The notes under the pieces are model-generated. The model searched no databases. It was given only the letters and a program-made list of their open reading frames with translations, and was not told the DNA's origin. This document shows positions 1-10,212 of a stretch of DNA of 64,000 bases, in pieces. Source of the DNA: Arenibacter sp. 6A1 (GTDB lineage Bacteria; Bacteroidota; Bacteroidia; Flavobacteriales; Flavobacteriaceae). Where the stretch lies: positions 1 to 64,000 of the forward strand of contig NZ_JAAXCQ010000007.1 in NCBI RefSeq assembly GCF_012272855.1. The letters are read 5' to 3'. Numbering within the stretch: position 1 is the stretch's first letter; each line of letters opens with the position of its first letter. Position numbers and translations under genes: made by a program.

Positions 1-2
1 GA

Positions 3-53
3 ATCATCCTAAATCAGTTCCTGACGATCTATGAAAAAAGGGTCAGACTTTAG
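3..53 (+). pseudogene. 3' end of a probable IS256-family-like transposase (cut by window edge)
   Basis: An open frame enters from the left edge and stops with TAG after 17 codons. Its residues (IILNQFLTIYEKRVRL) resemble the LNQF-x-I-x-F/Y-E-x-R tail I associate with IS256-family (mutator-type) transposases. It is followed within 30 bases by a sequence that looks like an insertion-sequence end. Only the tail is visible, so I cannot tell whether the gene is intact upstream. The family call rests on a very short match and on the neighbouring putative terminal repeat. Confidence 0.4.
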
Positions 54-80
54 ATAAAAGTCCAACCCCTGTTATTTTAA

Positions 81-106
81 ACTTACACAGTTTACGGGAT
101 AGTGTC
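81..106 (+). mobile_element. Putative right terminal end of the insertion sequence
   Basis: The stretch acttacacagtttacgggat plus agtgtc lies just after the transposase-like stop codon. It has the general look of an IS256-type inverted repeat, with a TTACACA-like inner part and a GTGTC terminus. The matching left end lies outside the window, so neither the inverted repeat nor a target duplication can be confirmed here. Confidence 0.35.
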
Positions 107-799
107 ACTGAATTCTCTTCTAGCAACCCAAATATATTGAGTAGTTGGCCCGGCTATTAGACGCTCAAAGTACACCTCGCAAATGCCATAGCATTCACGG
201 CATCTTTTGGTTAAAAAACCACCAAGGACGAAACCCGCTTGGCCTATGCCGAGGGAAGTCATGGTACTGGGTGGTTTTATTTTAACACCTTATGATTTAT
301 AATTTATTACTAACCCCAAACAAGTCATCCCATGATAAAACAGCCCCATAATGAGTTTATAAGGCATTGTACCCAGGATCTGACCTTGTGCAGTATAATA
401 GTATTAATGAACTAAGAAATAGCACCTAGGTTTATCCTGACAGAATTGACATATAGCACCACCACAGAAAAAAAACTCCAAAATTTTGTTTCTACATTCT
501 ATTTGAACACCTAAAAACAGATCTGCCTGTAGTCCGATTACCCCCTATTTTGTTACTATTCATCGATTTATTTATACTTCTATTATACAATTGAGTACTT
601 TTTCTCGCTAAAACATTTTCTATTATTTTAGTTTCTAGCTAGTTAACGAACTATCTTTAGAGTATTAAATAGCTAACGCGAATAGTTAAAACAAGTAATT
701 AGGCGGTTTTTTTTGAAAGAGTAACTTGTGCGGCTCTGCTAGCAGTAGCAGAAAAAAGAGTAGAAGAAAAAATTTACTAATCTTAAAACATATAATACT
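107..799. other. Gene-poor region between IS remnant and Pmp3 gene
   Basis: No convincing coding frame is seen in these ~690 bases. They hold a hairpin-bearing segment (about 185-280, listed separately) and otherwise AT-rich sequence with many stops in all frames. The last 100 bases before the Pmp3 gene presumably hold its promoter, but I see no clear TAnnTTTG box at a normal distance. Confidence 0.5.
213..281 (+). other. Structured segment: long hairpin with T-rich 3' side
   Basis: The arms aaaaccacc (215-223) and ggtggtttt (270-278) are exact complements closing a 46-base loop, and the 3' arm runs into TTTTATTTTAA. Inside, ccaag (222-226) and cttgg (238-242) can form an alternative small stem. 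It could be a terminator with an elaborate loop or the 3' end of a small RNA. No upstream plus-strand gene other than the IS remnant would need it. Confidence 0.35.
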
Positions 800-952
800 A
801 TGTCATTACTTACTATTATTCTCAACATCCTTTTACCTCCCTTGGCAGTTTTTTTGAAACACGGTGTAGGCTCTGCATTTTTAATTAGTATAGTGTTGAC
901 TATAATCGGTTGGTTACCTGGTGTGATCCATGCATTTATAGTAAATAAATAA
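800..952 (+). CDS. Pmp3/YqaE family small membrane protein
   Basis: A 50-residue protein starting at ATG 800 and ending at TAA 950-952. It shows the full Pmp3/YqaE (UPF0057) pattern: a first hydrophobic helix ending LLPPLAVFLKHG (residues 11-22), then a second helix with the motif GWLPGVIHAF (37-46) and a short polar end (IVNK). The family consists of two-helix proteolipids of the inner membrane, linked in yeast and plants to membrane potential and salt stress and often stress-induced in bacteria; the biochemical role is unsettled. It stands alone between an IS remnant and a palindrome. A minus-strand frame across the same bases is only its antisense shadow. Confidence 0.9.
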   Translation: MSLLTIILNILLPPLAVFLKHGVGSAFLISIVLTIIGWLPGVIHAFIVNK

Positions 953-1044
953 ATTCGATTTTTAAAGGTTAAAACAGGAATCATTCTTCACTGTCCTGGC
1001 AAGATTTGAAAACTGGTAAATTATCTGGTTAACTAATCTCATAA

Positions 1045-1088
1045 GCCATTTTTATTTTTTTGGCAGCTGCCAAAAAAATAAAAATGGC
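1045..1088. repeat. Perfect 44-bp palindrome
   Basis: The left 22 bases (from gccatttttatttttttggc to ag at 1066) are the exact reverse complement of the right 22 (ctgccaaaaaaa to atggc). The centre is GGCAGCTGCC. It lies ~90 bases after the Pmp3 stop and could form a very strong hairpin in either strand's RNA. There is no separate U-tract beyond the stem, so it is not a textbook terminator, although the T-run inside the stem may serve that role. Confidence 0.85.
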
Positions 1089-1324
1089 AATAGGGTGTAG
1101 ATTGCCAATATTGACCATAATATAAACTAAAACGAAACCAGTAACCCAACCCCCCAATATTCTAAGATTCACATTCCACTTTCACCATCCAGTAGTCCAT
1201 CTAAACAAAAAAGGGCGGAAAACGGCCTTGAAATTCAATTGAGTGTGGTAAAAGCGTTACAACTAGGATTCATTGGTTCCTTTTGTATTGATTGCGGACA
1301 ATTGTTTATGGTTTATTGAATCTC

Positions 1325-1404
1325 GCGTTAGGGATGGCGGCGGCATCCCCGCAGCGGAGCAAGGGATATAGCCAAGAGCCCGCCCGACCTAGGAGGGAAC
1401 GCCC
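1325..1404 (+). repeat. Dispersed 80-bp element, copy 1
   Basis: Begins GCGTTAGGGA and ends GGGAACGCCC, so the outer GCGTT and AACGC are complementary. The centre (atcccc ... agggat) can form an inner stem. It is nearly identical to the copy at 61192-61271 and, in reverse orientation, to 22411-22490; all three are exactly 80 bases. Confidence 0.85.
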
Positions 1405-1621
1405 AAAAACAGTATACAGTAGCCAGTAAACGGAAATCAGTAATCGGTATATAGTGAAAAATAAACAGTACAAAAGAGGTATTCATCTTTGTCATCTAGC
1501 AGATTTTCAACTACAAGAAAACTAAGCTTTGATGAAGGCCCAACTTTTAGGATTGATCCTGAACAACTTTAAATCGCGCACATAACCATGGAATATTCAC
1601 ATTTATAGATGAGATAAGGGC

Positions 1622-1656
1622 AAAAAAAAACGCCAAGCGAAAAGCCTGGCGTTCTT
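1622..1656 (-). terminator. Intrinsic terminator of atpDC
   Basis: On the minus strand GAACGCCAGGC, loop, GCTTGGCGTT forms a stem followed by a run of T. It lies ~20 bases past the atpC stop. Confidence 0.85.
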
Positions 1657-1674
1657 AAAATATTTGAATGACAA

Positions 1675-1953
1675 TTAGTCTGCGAGTACAATAACTTTAT
1701 TGTTCTTCATTTCTACAGTGCCACTGGTAATAGATAGCATAGTGTCTCCGTTTGCCGCTTTAGAGAACTTATCCTTAAAGCTTTCTTCTACCACTACATT
1801 CCCCTTGATCTTTACAGTTCCTGCTTCTAACAAGGATACTACGGCGGCGTGATTAGACAACATTTGAAACTCTCCATTGATACCGGGAACGGTAACTGCG
1901 GTTACTTCTCCTGAAAATAAAGTGGCCTCTGGTGATACTATTTCTAAATACAT
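1675..1953 (-). CDS. atpC: F0F1 ATP synthase subunit epsilon
   Basis: A 92-residue protein forming only the N-terminal beta-sandwich of the epsilon subunit (YLEIVSPEATLFSGEVTAV at the start, then the GINGEFQMLSNHA segment at about 24-36). In the F1 central stalk epsilon binds gamma and couples rotation to the catalytic head. Longer homologues (about 130 residues) carry a C-terminal two-helix domain used for autoinhibition; it is absent here, a short form that I believe is common in Bacteroidota. It lies 97 bases downstream of atpD and is followed at once by a strong terminator, so atpD-atpC is a two-gene unit. The other ATP synthase genes are not in this window. Confidence 0.96.
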   Translation of the reverse strand: MYLEIVSPEATLFSGEVTAVTVPGINGEFQMLSNHAAVVSLLEAGTVKIKGNVVVEESFKDKFSKAANGDTMLSITSGTVEMKNNKVIVLAD

Positions 1954-2050
1954 ACTTCTATTCTGTAATCCCCAAATACTTCGGGAATTGGTTTAATATT
2001 TATTGACTTCCATTAGGCGTCCTATTGTTTAGGGGCCTATTAAGAAATTA

Positions 2051-3562
<1,512 letters not shown>

Positions 3563-3642
3563 TTAAATGTTTATTGTTTAGCGTGATAAATTGTGAACAC
3601 TAACTTTTTTACCAATAATTGGATGCTTAGTTTTTCGCGTGG

Positions 3643-3650
3643 CAAAGGTA
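3643..3650 (-). promoter_or_regulatory. Putative -7 element of atpDC
   Basis: The minus strand reads TACCTTTG, matching the Bacteroidota -7 consensus TAnnTTTG, ~85 bases before the atpD start. A clear TTG -33 element is not seen. Confidence 0.5.
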
Positions 3651-3697
3651 TATCTTTTAAATTAAAAAATAAAGTTGTTTTTTGTGGTTTTTACACT

Positions 3698-3734
3698 AAA
3701 AAAAAAGAACCCTATATAAAAGGGCTCTTTTTAT
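3698..3734 (-). terminator. Terminator of the TonB receptor-SGNH lipoprotein unit
   Basis: On the minus strand AAGAGCCC, loop TTTTATA, GGGTTCTT (one G-T pair) is followed by nine T. It lies 25 bases past the stop of the SGNH lipoprotein gene. Confidence 0.85.
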
Positions 3735-3758
3735 GGAAAATTATAGTTAGAATTACCG

Positions 3759-5381
3759 TTATGGAATCACAGCGGGATAGTTTGTAGGATAATTACCTGA
3801 ATTTAAAGTAGCTCCGGCCTCCAAAAAATTAGATTTATATTGCGCATCGATGGCTTCCAAGAATTTATTTGACAAAACTGCATATCCGCGAGCGGTTAAA
3901 TGAAGTCCGTCTAACCCTATTAGTCCACCTCTCACCAATTGGGTGTTTAAAATAAAATTCCCCGAGCGAATTCCGCTTGAAGCCGCATCGCTCAAAAGCT
4001 GTTTAAAATCTACAAATGCCAATTGCTTTTCATCGGCTACACTTTTAATAGTAACGTTATAGGCATCGGTTGCCACTCTTATACTGGCTTGTTCACTTGG
4101 CAATAGCACCCATTTATCTACCAATGGCAAGGTTACGCCTTCCACAGAAAACTGTCCGGCCAATGCCTGTGGCAAGCCTCGCCCCATTAAAGCTACCACT
4201 GAAGCGGAATTTACCGTACCGATAACGGAGGCACTTGGCAATACCAATAAATCTTCTTCTGTTGCCTGTCTTGTTTGTCCGTAGGCCTCCCCTAATAGTT
4301 TGGCCACCGCTGGTGCTGCTTGTTCTGGCAATCCGAATTGGCCGATAAAAGCCGGGAAAGTCGGACTCGCATTCAGGGCCCCTTCTATTTGGGCAGCAAT
4401 ATCGACCAAAGTCTCGTCCCTTATGACCACTGCACTGGCGGCGGTCTGCGAAAATACCACCTTACGATTTGGCTGTTGGAGCGCATCGTAGATTTGGTTT
4501 AAAGCCCCAAAAATAGAATTCAAGAGCGGTATCTGTGTTGCAAACTCTGCATTGTCAGGATCTAAAGGATCTAATGGATTGTGTGGTACTGTGGTAAAAT
4601 GTGGCAAATCGGTAATATAGGGCACATTGGTCACCACCCCTTTGGCTCCTCCGGCCGTTAAAGCATTTACAACCCCTCTAAAGGTCATGTCGAACAGGCC
4701 TGGATCGGTAATATCGTTTCCGCCGTACACGGCGGCATTTGGGTTCCCTGTCCTGTCTACCCCTACGCCGCCCGAAACGGCATAGGACAATACGTCGTTG
4801 CCCCCAATTTCCGATAGGGTAAAAAATGTAGGCTGTTGCGCCAAGGCGTCTCCCAATATAGAAGCGGTAGGCGCACTGGCCATACGTCCGAAATACGGAT
4901 TTAAAGTCCCGTAGCCCTGAACACCAAGGTGAAAACTTTTTATCCCGGCCACCCCCATGTTGTTATAGGGCCCGCTTACAACATTAGTAGCCTCGGTTGT
5001 TGGTACGGCCGGCAAAGGTACCGGGCCTTCCCCATCAAAAATTAGTCTTGGCCCAAAGCTACCATCGGGCAATTGATTGCCCCCAAAAAGCATTCCCCCA
5101 ATATTATCGCTCATTAGCGGCTGGGTAAAACTCCCCCCGCCAACAGCACTAAATTGTTGCGATAAAAAGTTGGGAAAAGAATTCGTTTGCCCTGCTATAA
5201 ATAAGGCGCCATCGGTAAAGCCTGCCGTAAAAGACCCCCCAACGGCTACATACGTAGAGAAATTGGCATCCCCAGCCGTTAAGGTCACCACTGGTTCCAC
5301 GGGCATCACGGTATCGTCTGACTCACAGGATAACAACCCTAAAGAAGCCATTGCCAGCAAAATATATCTTGTATTCTTCAT
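3759..5381 (-). CDS. SGNH/GDSL-family lipoprotein
   Basis: A 540-residue lipoprotein: signal peptide with lipobox ending LLSC (Cys19), then an SGNH hydrolase fold. Block I is VGGSFTAGFTDGAL, so the usual GDS reads GGS (Ser50); block II is NMGVAG (141-146), block III GGND (193-196) and block V DGLH (491-494). Such enzymes hydrolyse esters or acyl groups, and it is probably anchored at the outer membrane. It lies 35 bases downstream of a TonB receptor and shares its terminator, suggesting joint action on an imported lipid-like or acylated compound (inference). The Asp-to-Gly change next to the nucleophile leaves the Ser, Asn and Asp-His residues in place, so it may still be active. Confidence 0.85.
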   Translation of the reverse strand: MKNTRYILLAMASLGLLSCESDDTVMPVEPVVTLTAGDANFSTYVAVGGSFTAGFTDGALFIAGQTNSFPNFLSQQFSAVGGGSFTQPLMSDNIGGMLFGGNQLPDGSFGPRLIFDGEGPVPLPAVPTTEATNVVSGPYNNMGVAGIKSFHLGVQGYGTLNPYFGRMASAPTASILGDALAQQPTFFTLSEIGGNDVLSYAVSGGVGVDRTGNPNAAVYGGNDITDPGLFDMTFRGVVNALTAGGAKGVVTNVPYITDLPHFTTVPHNPLDPLDPDNAEFATQIPLLNSIFGALNQIYDALQQPNRKVVFSQTAASAVVIRDETLVDIAAQIEGALNASPTFPAFIGQFGLPEQAAPAVAKLLGEAYGQTRQATEEDLLVLPSASVIGTVNSASVVALMGRGLPQALAGQFSVEGVTLPLVDKWVLLPSEQASIRVATDAYNVTIKSVADEKQLAFVDFKQLLSDAASSGIRSGNFILNTQLVRGGLIGLDGLHLTARGYAVLSNKFLEAIDAQYKSNFLEAGATLNSGNYPTNYPAVIP

Positions 5382-5416
5382 CTTCTTTAAATTAAATTTT
5401 GTTTCGATTAGATTTC

Positions 5417-8140
5417 CTATAGGTTGTTAATGGTCCATGAAAGGTAAAATTGCGAACCGATATTTCCCGTACCAAAAGCCGTAAAATACTCCTGCCCCAA
5501 TACATTGGCAGCACCTGCCTTAAAGGTCGATTTTATGCTAGGCACTTGGTAATTAATCTGTGCATCGACTACATGGAAGGACGGTACGTCTCCACTACCA
5601 AAGGTAGCTTCCCAGTAATAGGTATCTGTCCATCTCCAAGCCACGTTAAAGCCAAAATCCTTAAATAAATTGGTATTCCCAATCGAGGCTTTTACCTTAT
5701 GCTCTGGCGTATTAAAATTGGTCTGAAAATCTGGATTTCCGGCTTGGTCAAAATCTAGTTTAGAAAAGGTATAGTTGGCAGAAAGGTCAAAACCATTAAA
5801 CACAGAAGCAGACAACCCAAGGGCAGCACCATATGAATTTACCGCAGCATCAGAGTTGGTATACGCACTATAGGCCTTAAAATCGTTGTTTTGTATAGCG
5901 GCCAAAGATTCGCTTTCCCCTACCTTTCCGTAAAAAGGAACAAATACCGCTTCTTGTGATATAAAGTCTTGGTATTGGTTGTAATACCCGCTAACATCTA
6001 CAATTAGTCTGTCTATTTTTCCCCTATACCCTAGTTCCAAAGAGGTTACTTGTTCTGGTTTCACCAATTCCACATCGGAAGCCACGGGAGCTCCTGCCAA
6101 TACAGAACTTACGGTATATGAGTTTTCATAGGCATCCCTACCTAGGATATCAACGGTTGCAGGTTGTCCCTGCGCCTGTCCGCTAGCACTCACCTCGAAG
6201 GTACGCACATCCCTGTCCAAGTTAGTTTTGGCCGACCCCACCAAAATAGCCCTTCCGGCATCCAATCCTATAAATAAATCTTGGGTGGTTGGGTTTCTGA
6301 ATCCTGTTTGAACAGAGGCTCTAATATTATGTCTTTCCATTTCCCCGATAGTATATCCTACGGACAATCTTGGCGAAACGAATCCGTCGAACAACTCTGA
6401 TTTATCGTAACGAACAGAACCTGTAAGCTTTAATTTCTCATCGAAAAACTTCTTTTGTATTTGAGTATAGACTCCCACTTCTGAATAGTCGATAGGCCCA
6501 TCATAATCGGTATAAATAGTACCAAAAGAATTTAGGCTATAGGTTCTAAAGGATCCTCCAAGCTGAATTTCGGCAATATCGGTTAAGTGGCTAAAGTTGT
6601 AATTAGCATCGGCGTGATAGATTTTGGAATTGTCCTGAAATTTAGATCCGGTCGTTAAATCGGGATCGTTGATACTTTTATTAAAGGCGGCATTAAATTC
6701 TGGCGTACCAGGCAAATACCTTCCTTCTTCGGCCTTTGCTCTTGCCAAAGCATGGGCCTGTGTCTCATTGGCCCCACCAAAAGAAGCAGCGGCATAAGTA
6801 TTGATATAATCGCCGAACCATTGTCTATCGCTCTTCCAAGCTCTATTGATGTTGATTCCGGTAAAGACCATATCATAAGAATCTCCGGCCTTGTCCTCGG
6901 TAATATATCCTCTTACAAAGAAGTTGTCGTTTCTAATTTCCAATTTGTGCTGTTGCAAGAAGAAATTATCGATGGCATATCTGTTCAATCCTTGGTAAAT
7001 AGTAGATCCGCTCCCTACTTTCCCTACATAGGCAATCTCAAAATCGTTCCCCCAAGGACGGTAGTACAGTCCCCAGTCTGCCTTAATACTTTCTGCATTA
7101 TAATCGGTTAAATCTGTTTCCCTATATCCTGTTCTACTCACGGTAACATCTGGAATAATCCCCAGGCCACCAGAAAGGTCCCTAATATTTCCGCTTACTT
7201 CATCTCCATAGACATTTATGCCATCATAATCCAAATTGGCCCTGGTATATCCTCTTCCTAATTTATCGGTCATATTATCGGCTGCCCAATCGGTTCCTTT
7301 TAGGTATCCAAAGTTTACCTTAGCCGCAAACTTATCACTGAATTTATGCGCAGCGCGGATACCAAAATCCGTATATTCATTATCTCCAGAAGCTTCTTGC
7401 GAAGTAATTCCTTTCTTAATATATCCGCTAATGCCCGAATACTCAAAAGGACTTTTACTTCTCATAAAAAGGATTCCGTTAAAAGCATTTGCCCCGTATA
7501 GGGCCGAAGCTGCTCCCGGTAGTAATTCTACGCTCTGAACATCGGTTTCCGTCATCCCCAATAAATTCCCCAAAGGAAAGTTCAAGGCCGGAGCAGAATT
7601 GTCCATTCCGTCTACCAACTGCATAAAACGCGTATTGGCAAAAGTAGCAAACCCCCTGGTATTAATAGACTTAAAGGTTAAACTATTGGTATTGATATCT
7701 ACCCCCTTTAAATTTTCCAGACCGTCGTAGAAATCGGCCGATGCCGTGTTCTTAATCTCTTTAAGCCCAAAACGCTCTACCGTTACCGGCGATTCGAAAA
7801 TACGCTCCGGTGTTCTGGAAGCCGAAATTACCACCTCGTCCAAAAAGGTTTCCTCCTCATTTAAGGTTACGGTAATATTCTGATTGTTTTGGGTGATTTT
7901 TGATTGGGCAGACACATAACCGATACTGGTAATTTGCAGTGTAAACGGTGGCTCCTCTGAAGTGTTCAAGGTAAAAAGCCCGTCGAAATCGGATACCGTT
8001 CCAATGGCTTTACCTGTTATGACTATATTGGCCCCTGGTATAGGCTGACCATTAAGATCAACTATCTTTCCCTTTACGATTGTTTGGCCATAGGAAACAA
8101 GCCCAAACATTAAAAAGGATAACAACATTACTGTTCTCAT
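5417..8140 (-). CDS. TonB-dependent receptor with carboxypeptidase-regulatory-like N-domain
   Basis: A 907-residue outer-membrane receptor. Signal peptide MRTVMLLSFLMFGLVSYGQ; then a CarboxypepD_reg-like domain (about 22-95, KGKIVDLNGQPIPGANIVIT); a plug domain (about 110-230, with EVVISASRTPERI and YGANAFNGILFMRSK); and a beta-barrel ending in an aromatic-rich strand. There is no SusD-like partner; the next gene is the SGNH lipoprotein. The cargo cannot be read from sequence. A possible promoter is TATATTGC at 8168-8175 with TTG 18 bases upstream on the minus strand. Confidence 0.93.
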   Translation of the reverse strand: MRTVMLLSFLMFGLVSYGQTIVKGKIVDLNGQPIPGANIVITGKAIGTVSDFDGLFTLNTSEEPPFTLQITSIGYVSAQSKITQNNQNITVTLNEEETFLDEVVISASRTPERIFESPVTVERFGLKEIKNTASADFYDGLENLKGVDINTNSLTFKSINTRGFATFANTRFMQLVDGMDNSAPALNFPLGNLLGMTETDVQSVELLPGAASALYGANAFNGILFMRSKSPFEYSGISGYIKKGITSQEASGDNEYTDFGIRAAHKFSDKFAAKVNFGYLKGTDWAADNMTDKLGRGYTRANLDYDGINVYGDEVSGNIRDLSGGLGIIPDVTVSRTGYRETDLTDYNAESIKADWGLYYRPWGNDFEIAYVGKVGSGSTIYQGLNRYAIDNFFLQQHKLEIRNDNFFVRGYITEDKAGDSYDMVFTGININRAWKSDRQWFGDYINTYAAASFGGANETQAHALARAKAEEGRYLPGTPEFNAAFNKSINDPDLTTGSKFQDNSKIYHADANYNFSHLTDIAEIQLGGSFRTYSLNSFGTIYTDYDGPIDYSEVGVYTQIQKKFFDEKLKLTGSVRYDKSELFDGFVSPRLSVGYTIGEMERHNIRASVQTGFRNPTTQDLFIGLDAGRAILVGSAKTNLDRDVRTFEVSASGQAQGQPATVDILGRDAYENSYTVSSVLAGAPVASDVELVKPEQVTSLELGYRGKIDRLIVDVSGYYNQYQDFISQEAVFVPFYGKVGESESLAAIQNNDFKAYSAYTNSDAAVNSYGAALGLSASVFNGFDLSANYTFSKLDFDQAGNPDFQTNFNTPEHKVKASIGNTNLFKDFGFNVAWRWTDTYYWEATFGSGDVPSFHVVDAQINYQVPSIKSTFKAGAANVLGQEYFTAFGTGNIGSQFYLSWTINNL

Positions 8141-8270
8141 ACGGTATTTAAGTTTAATTAGTTATAAGCAATATACTACATTTTTTATACGAGCAATAGC
8201 AAAACATCGTAAATTATGCATGCATAGTACTTTTTTGAGAAATATAATCGCTACAATTTGCGAATCCCAC

Positions 8271-8312
8271 AAAAAAAATCGGGTCTTGAATACATCAAGA
8301 CCCGATTTTTTA
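8271..8312 (-). terminator. Terminator of glmS
   Basis: A 14-bp stem AAATCGGGTCTTGA / TCAAGACCCGATTT with a 5-base loop and a T-run on both strands, 25 bases past the glmS stop. It may also stop plus-strand readthrough. Confidence 0.9.
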
Positions 8313-8336
8313 AGTTTATTAAGTGTTTGTAATTTC

Positions 8337-10184
8337 TTATTCCACGGTAACGGATTTGGCCAAATTTCGTGGCTGATCTACATTACAACCACGCATTACT
8401 GCTATGTGGTAGGATAACAATTGCAATGGTATAGTCGTTAATAGTGGCGTAAGGCTTTCCAAGGTTTCTGGTATTTCGATCACATGGTCTGCCAATTCCT
8501 TTACCTGCTGGTCGCCTTCGGTGACCACGGCAATAATTTTACCCTTTCGAGATTTAATTTCCTGAATATTGCTCACTACCTTTTCATAGTGCCCCTTATT
8601 GGTTGCGATTACTACTACAGGCATATGTTCGTCTATCAAGGCTATTGGTCCGTGTTTCATTTCTGCCGCAGGATATCCTTCTGCGTGGATATAGCTTATC
8701 TCCTTTAGCTTTAAAGCCCCTTCTAAGGCAACAGGGAAATTATACCCTCGTCCCAAATACAGGCAATTGGTAGAATCCTTATAGACCTCCGATATAATTT
8801 CTACCAAGGTATTAGACTGCAAGGCTTTTTCTACCTTGGCGGGTATTTGTTCTAATTCGGTTAAATACTCATGGAACCTTGTAGTGGTAAACACCCCTTT
8901 TTCCTTGGCCAATTTTAAAGCAATCAGGGTTAATACCGTAATTTGGGTCGTAAATGCTTTTGTAGAGGCCACTCCTATTTCGGGCCCCGCATGTGTATAA
9001 GCCCCAGCATCGGTTTCCCTAGCAATGGAAGAGCCCACGACATTACAAACTCCAAAAACAAAGGCTCCCTTTTCCTTGGCCAATTTTATGGCCGCCAAGG
9101 TATCTGCCGTTTCTCCAGACTGTGAAATGGCAATAAGCACGTCCTTATCGGTGATCACCGGGTTCCGATATCTGAATTCCGAGGCGTATTCTACCTCTAC
9201 CGGAATTCTTGCCAAATCCTCAAAAATATACTCGGCCACGAGTCCGGCATGCCAAGATGTACCACAAGCCACAATAATAATGCGGTTTGCATTTAAGAGT
9301 TTTTCAAGATTCTCATCAACCCCTGCCATCTTAATGATCCCTTGTTTGGCCAATAATCGACCTCTATAGGTATCTAAGATAGCTCTTGGTTGTTCGTAGA
9401 TTTCCTTGAGCATAAAATGCTCAAAGCCTCCTTTTTCTATTTCTTCCAGATTTAGTTTTAATTCTTGGATAGAAGGATAGGCTACGGCATCGTCCTTGAT
9501 CTTGCGCAGTTTTATTTCTTTACCCAAACGGATAATAGCCATCTCCATATCTTCCAAATACATAGCGTTATTGGTATATTCTATAAAAGGAGAGGCGTCC
9601 GAGGCAATAAAAAATTCACCCTCGCCTACGCCGATAGCAAGCGGACTTCCCAATTTTGCCACTACGATTTCGTCGGGTTTTTGCTTGTCAAACACGGCAA
9701 TGGCATAGGCTCCGACGACCTCGTTCAAGGCTATCTGTACCGCCTGGCCAAGCTTTACGTTTTCTTTGTTCTTTATCTCTTCTATAAGGTTTACCAATAC
9801 TTCGGTATCGGTATCCGAGGAAAAAGTATATCCTCTTTTAATCAACTCCTTTTTAATGGCATCGTAATTCTCAATAATCCCATTGTGAATAATGACCAAA
9901 TTGCCCGAGTTGGAATAGTGGGGGTGTGAGTTGACATCATTAGGCTCGCCATGCGTAGCCCATCTGGTATGACCAAGACCTAAGCTACCTTTCAATGATA
10001 TAGTACTTTGAGACTTCTTATGAAGATCTGCTACTTTCCCTTTTGTTTTGGACAAGTTAATATCATTTCCATCGTAGAGGGCTATTCCGGCACTATCGTA
10101 GCCTCTGTACTCCAATCGCTGGAGCCCTTTCATTATAACCGGATAGGCATCTCTATGCCCTATATATCCTACAATTCCACACAT
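8337..10184 (-). CDS. glmS: Glutamine--fructose-6-phosphate aminotransferase (isomerizing)
   Basis: A 615-residue enzyme making glucosamine-6-phosphate from fructose-6-phosphate and glutamine, the entry step to UDP-GlcNAc for peptidoglycan and lipopolysaccharide. The N-terminal class II glutaminase domain begins MCGIVGYIGH with catalytic Cys2 after Met removal. Two SIS sugar-isomerase domains follow, with ACGTSWHAGL and SQSGETADT motifs. The C-terminus RNLAKSVTVE is the conserved family ending. Length is normal. I see no glmS ribozyme or other leader RNA upstream; the 130-base upstream gap instead holds a hairpin carrying a candidate -7 box. Confidence 0.98.
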   Translation of the reverse strand: MCGIVGYIGHRDAYPVIMKGLQRLEYRGYDSAGIALYDGNDINLSKTKGKVADLHKKSQSTISLKGSLGLGHTRWATHGEPNDVNSHPHYSNSGNLVIIHNGIIENYDAIKKELIKRGYTFSSDTDTEVLVNLIEEIKNKENVKLGQAVQIALNEVVGAYAIAVFDKQKPDEIVVAKLGSPLAIGVGEGEFFIASDASPFIEYTNNAMYLEDMEMAIIRLGKEIKLRKIKDDAVAYPSIQELKLNLEEIEKGGFEHFMLKEIYEQPRAILDTYRGRLLAKQGIIKMAGVDENLEKLLNANRIIIVACGTSWHAGLVAEYIFEDLARIPVEVEYASEFRYRNPVITDKDVLIAISQSGETADTLAAIKLAKEKGAFVFGVCNVVGSSIARETDAGAYTHAGPEIGVASTKAFTTQITVLTLIALKLAKEKGVFTTTRFHEYLTELEQIPAKVEKALQSNTLVEIISEVYKDSTNCLYLGRGYNFPVALEGALKLKEISYIHAEGYPAAEMKHGPIALIDEHMPVVVIATNKGHYEKVVSNIQEIKSRKGKIIAVVTEGDQQVKELADHVIEIPETLESLTPLLTTIPLQLLSYHIAVMRGCNVDQPRNLAKSVTVE

Positions 10185-10212
10185 AATTTATTTGTTGATT
10201 AGTTAGTAATTC

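Larger units (their letters stand above)
953..1674. other. Intergenic region with palindrome, dispersed repeat and atpC terminator
   Basis: No supported gene. It holds a 44-bp perfect palindrome (1045-1088), repeat copy 1 (1325-1404), a low-complexity stretch rich in CAGTA-like words after the repeat (about 1410-1475), and the atpC terminator (1622-1656). A short frame ending in EGPTFRIDPEQL near 1567 has no start and no family resemblance I recognise. Confidence 0.6.

Noticed and set aside
739-984. 81-codon minus-strand frame opposite the Pmp3 gene
   Set aside because: The plus strand encodes a clear Pmp3/YqaE protein; the minus frame has no resemblance to anything.
1465-1569. Short frame ending in EGPTFRIDPEQL upstream of the atpC terminator
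   Set aside because: No start codon, no family match, next to repeat DNA; at best a decayed gene fragment.
9465-9929. 154-codon open frame antisense to glmS
   Set aside because: Lies wholly within glmS, no recognisable domain, no promoter.
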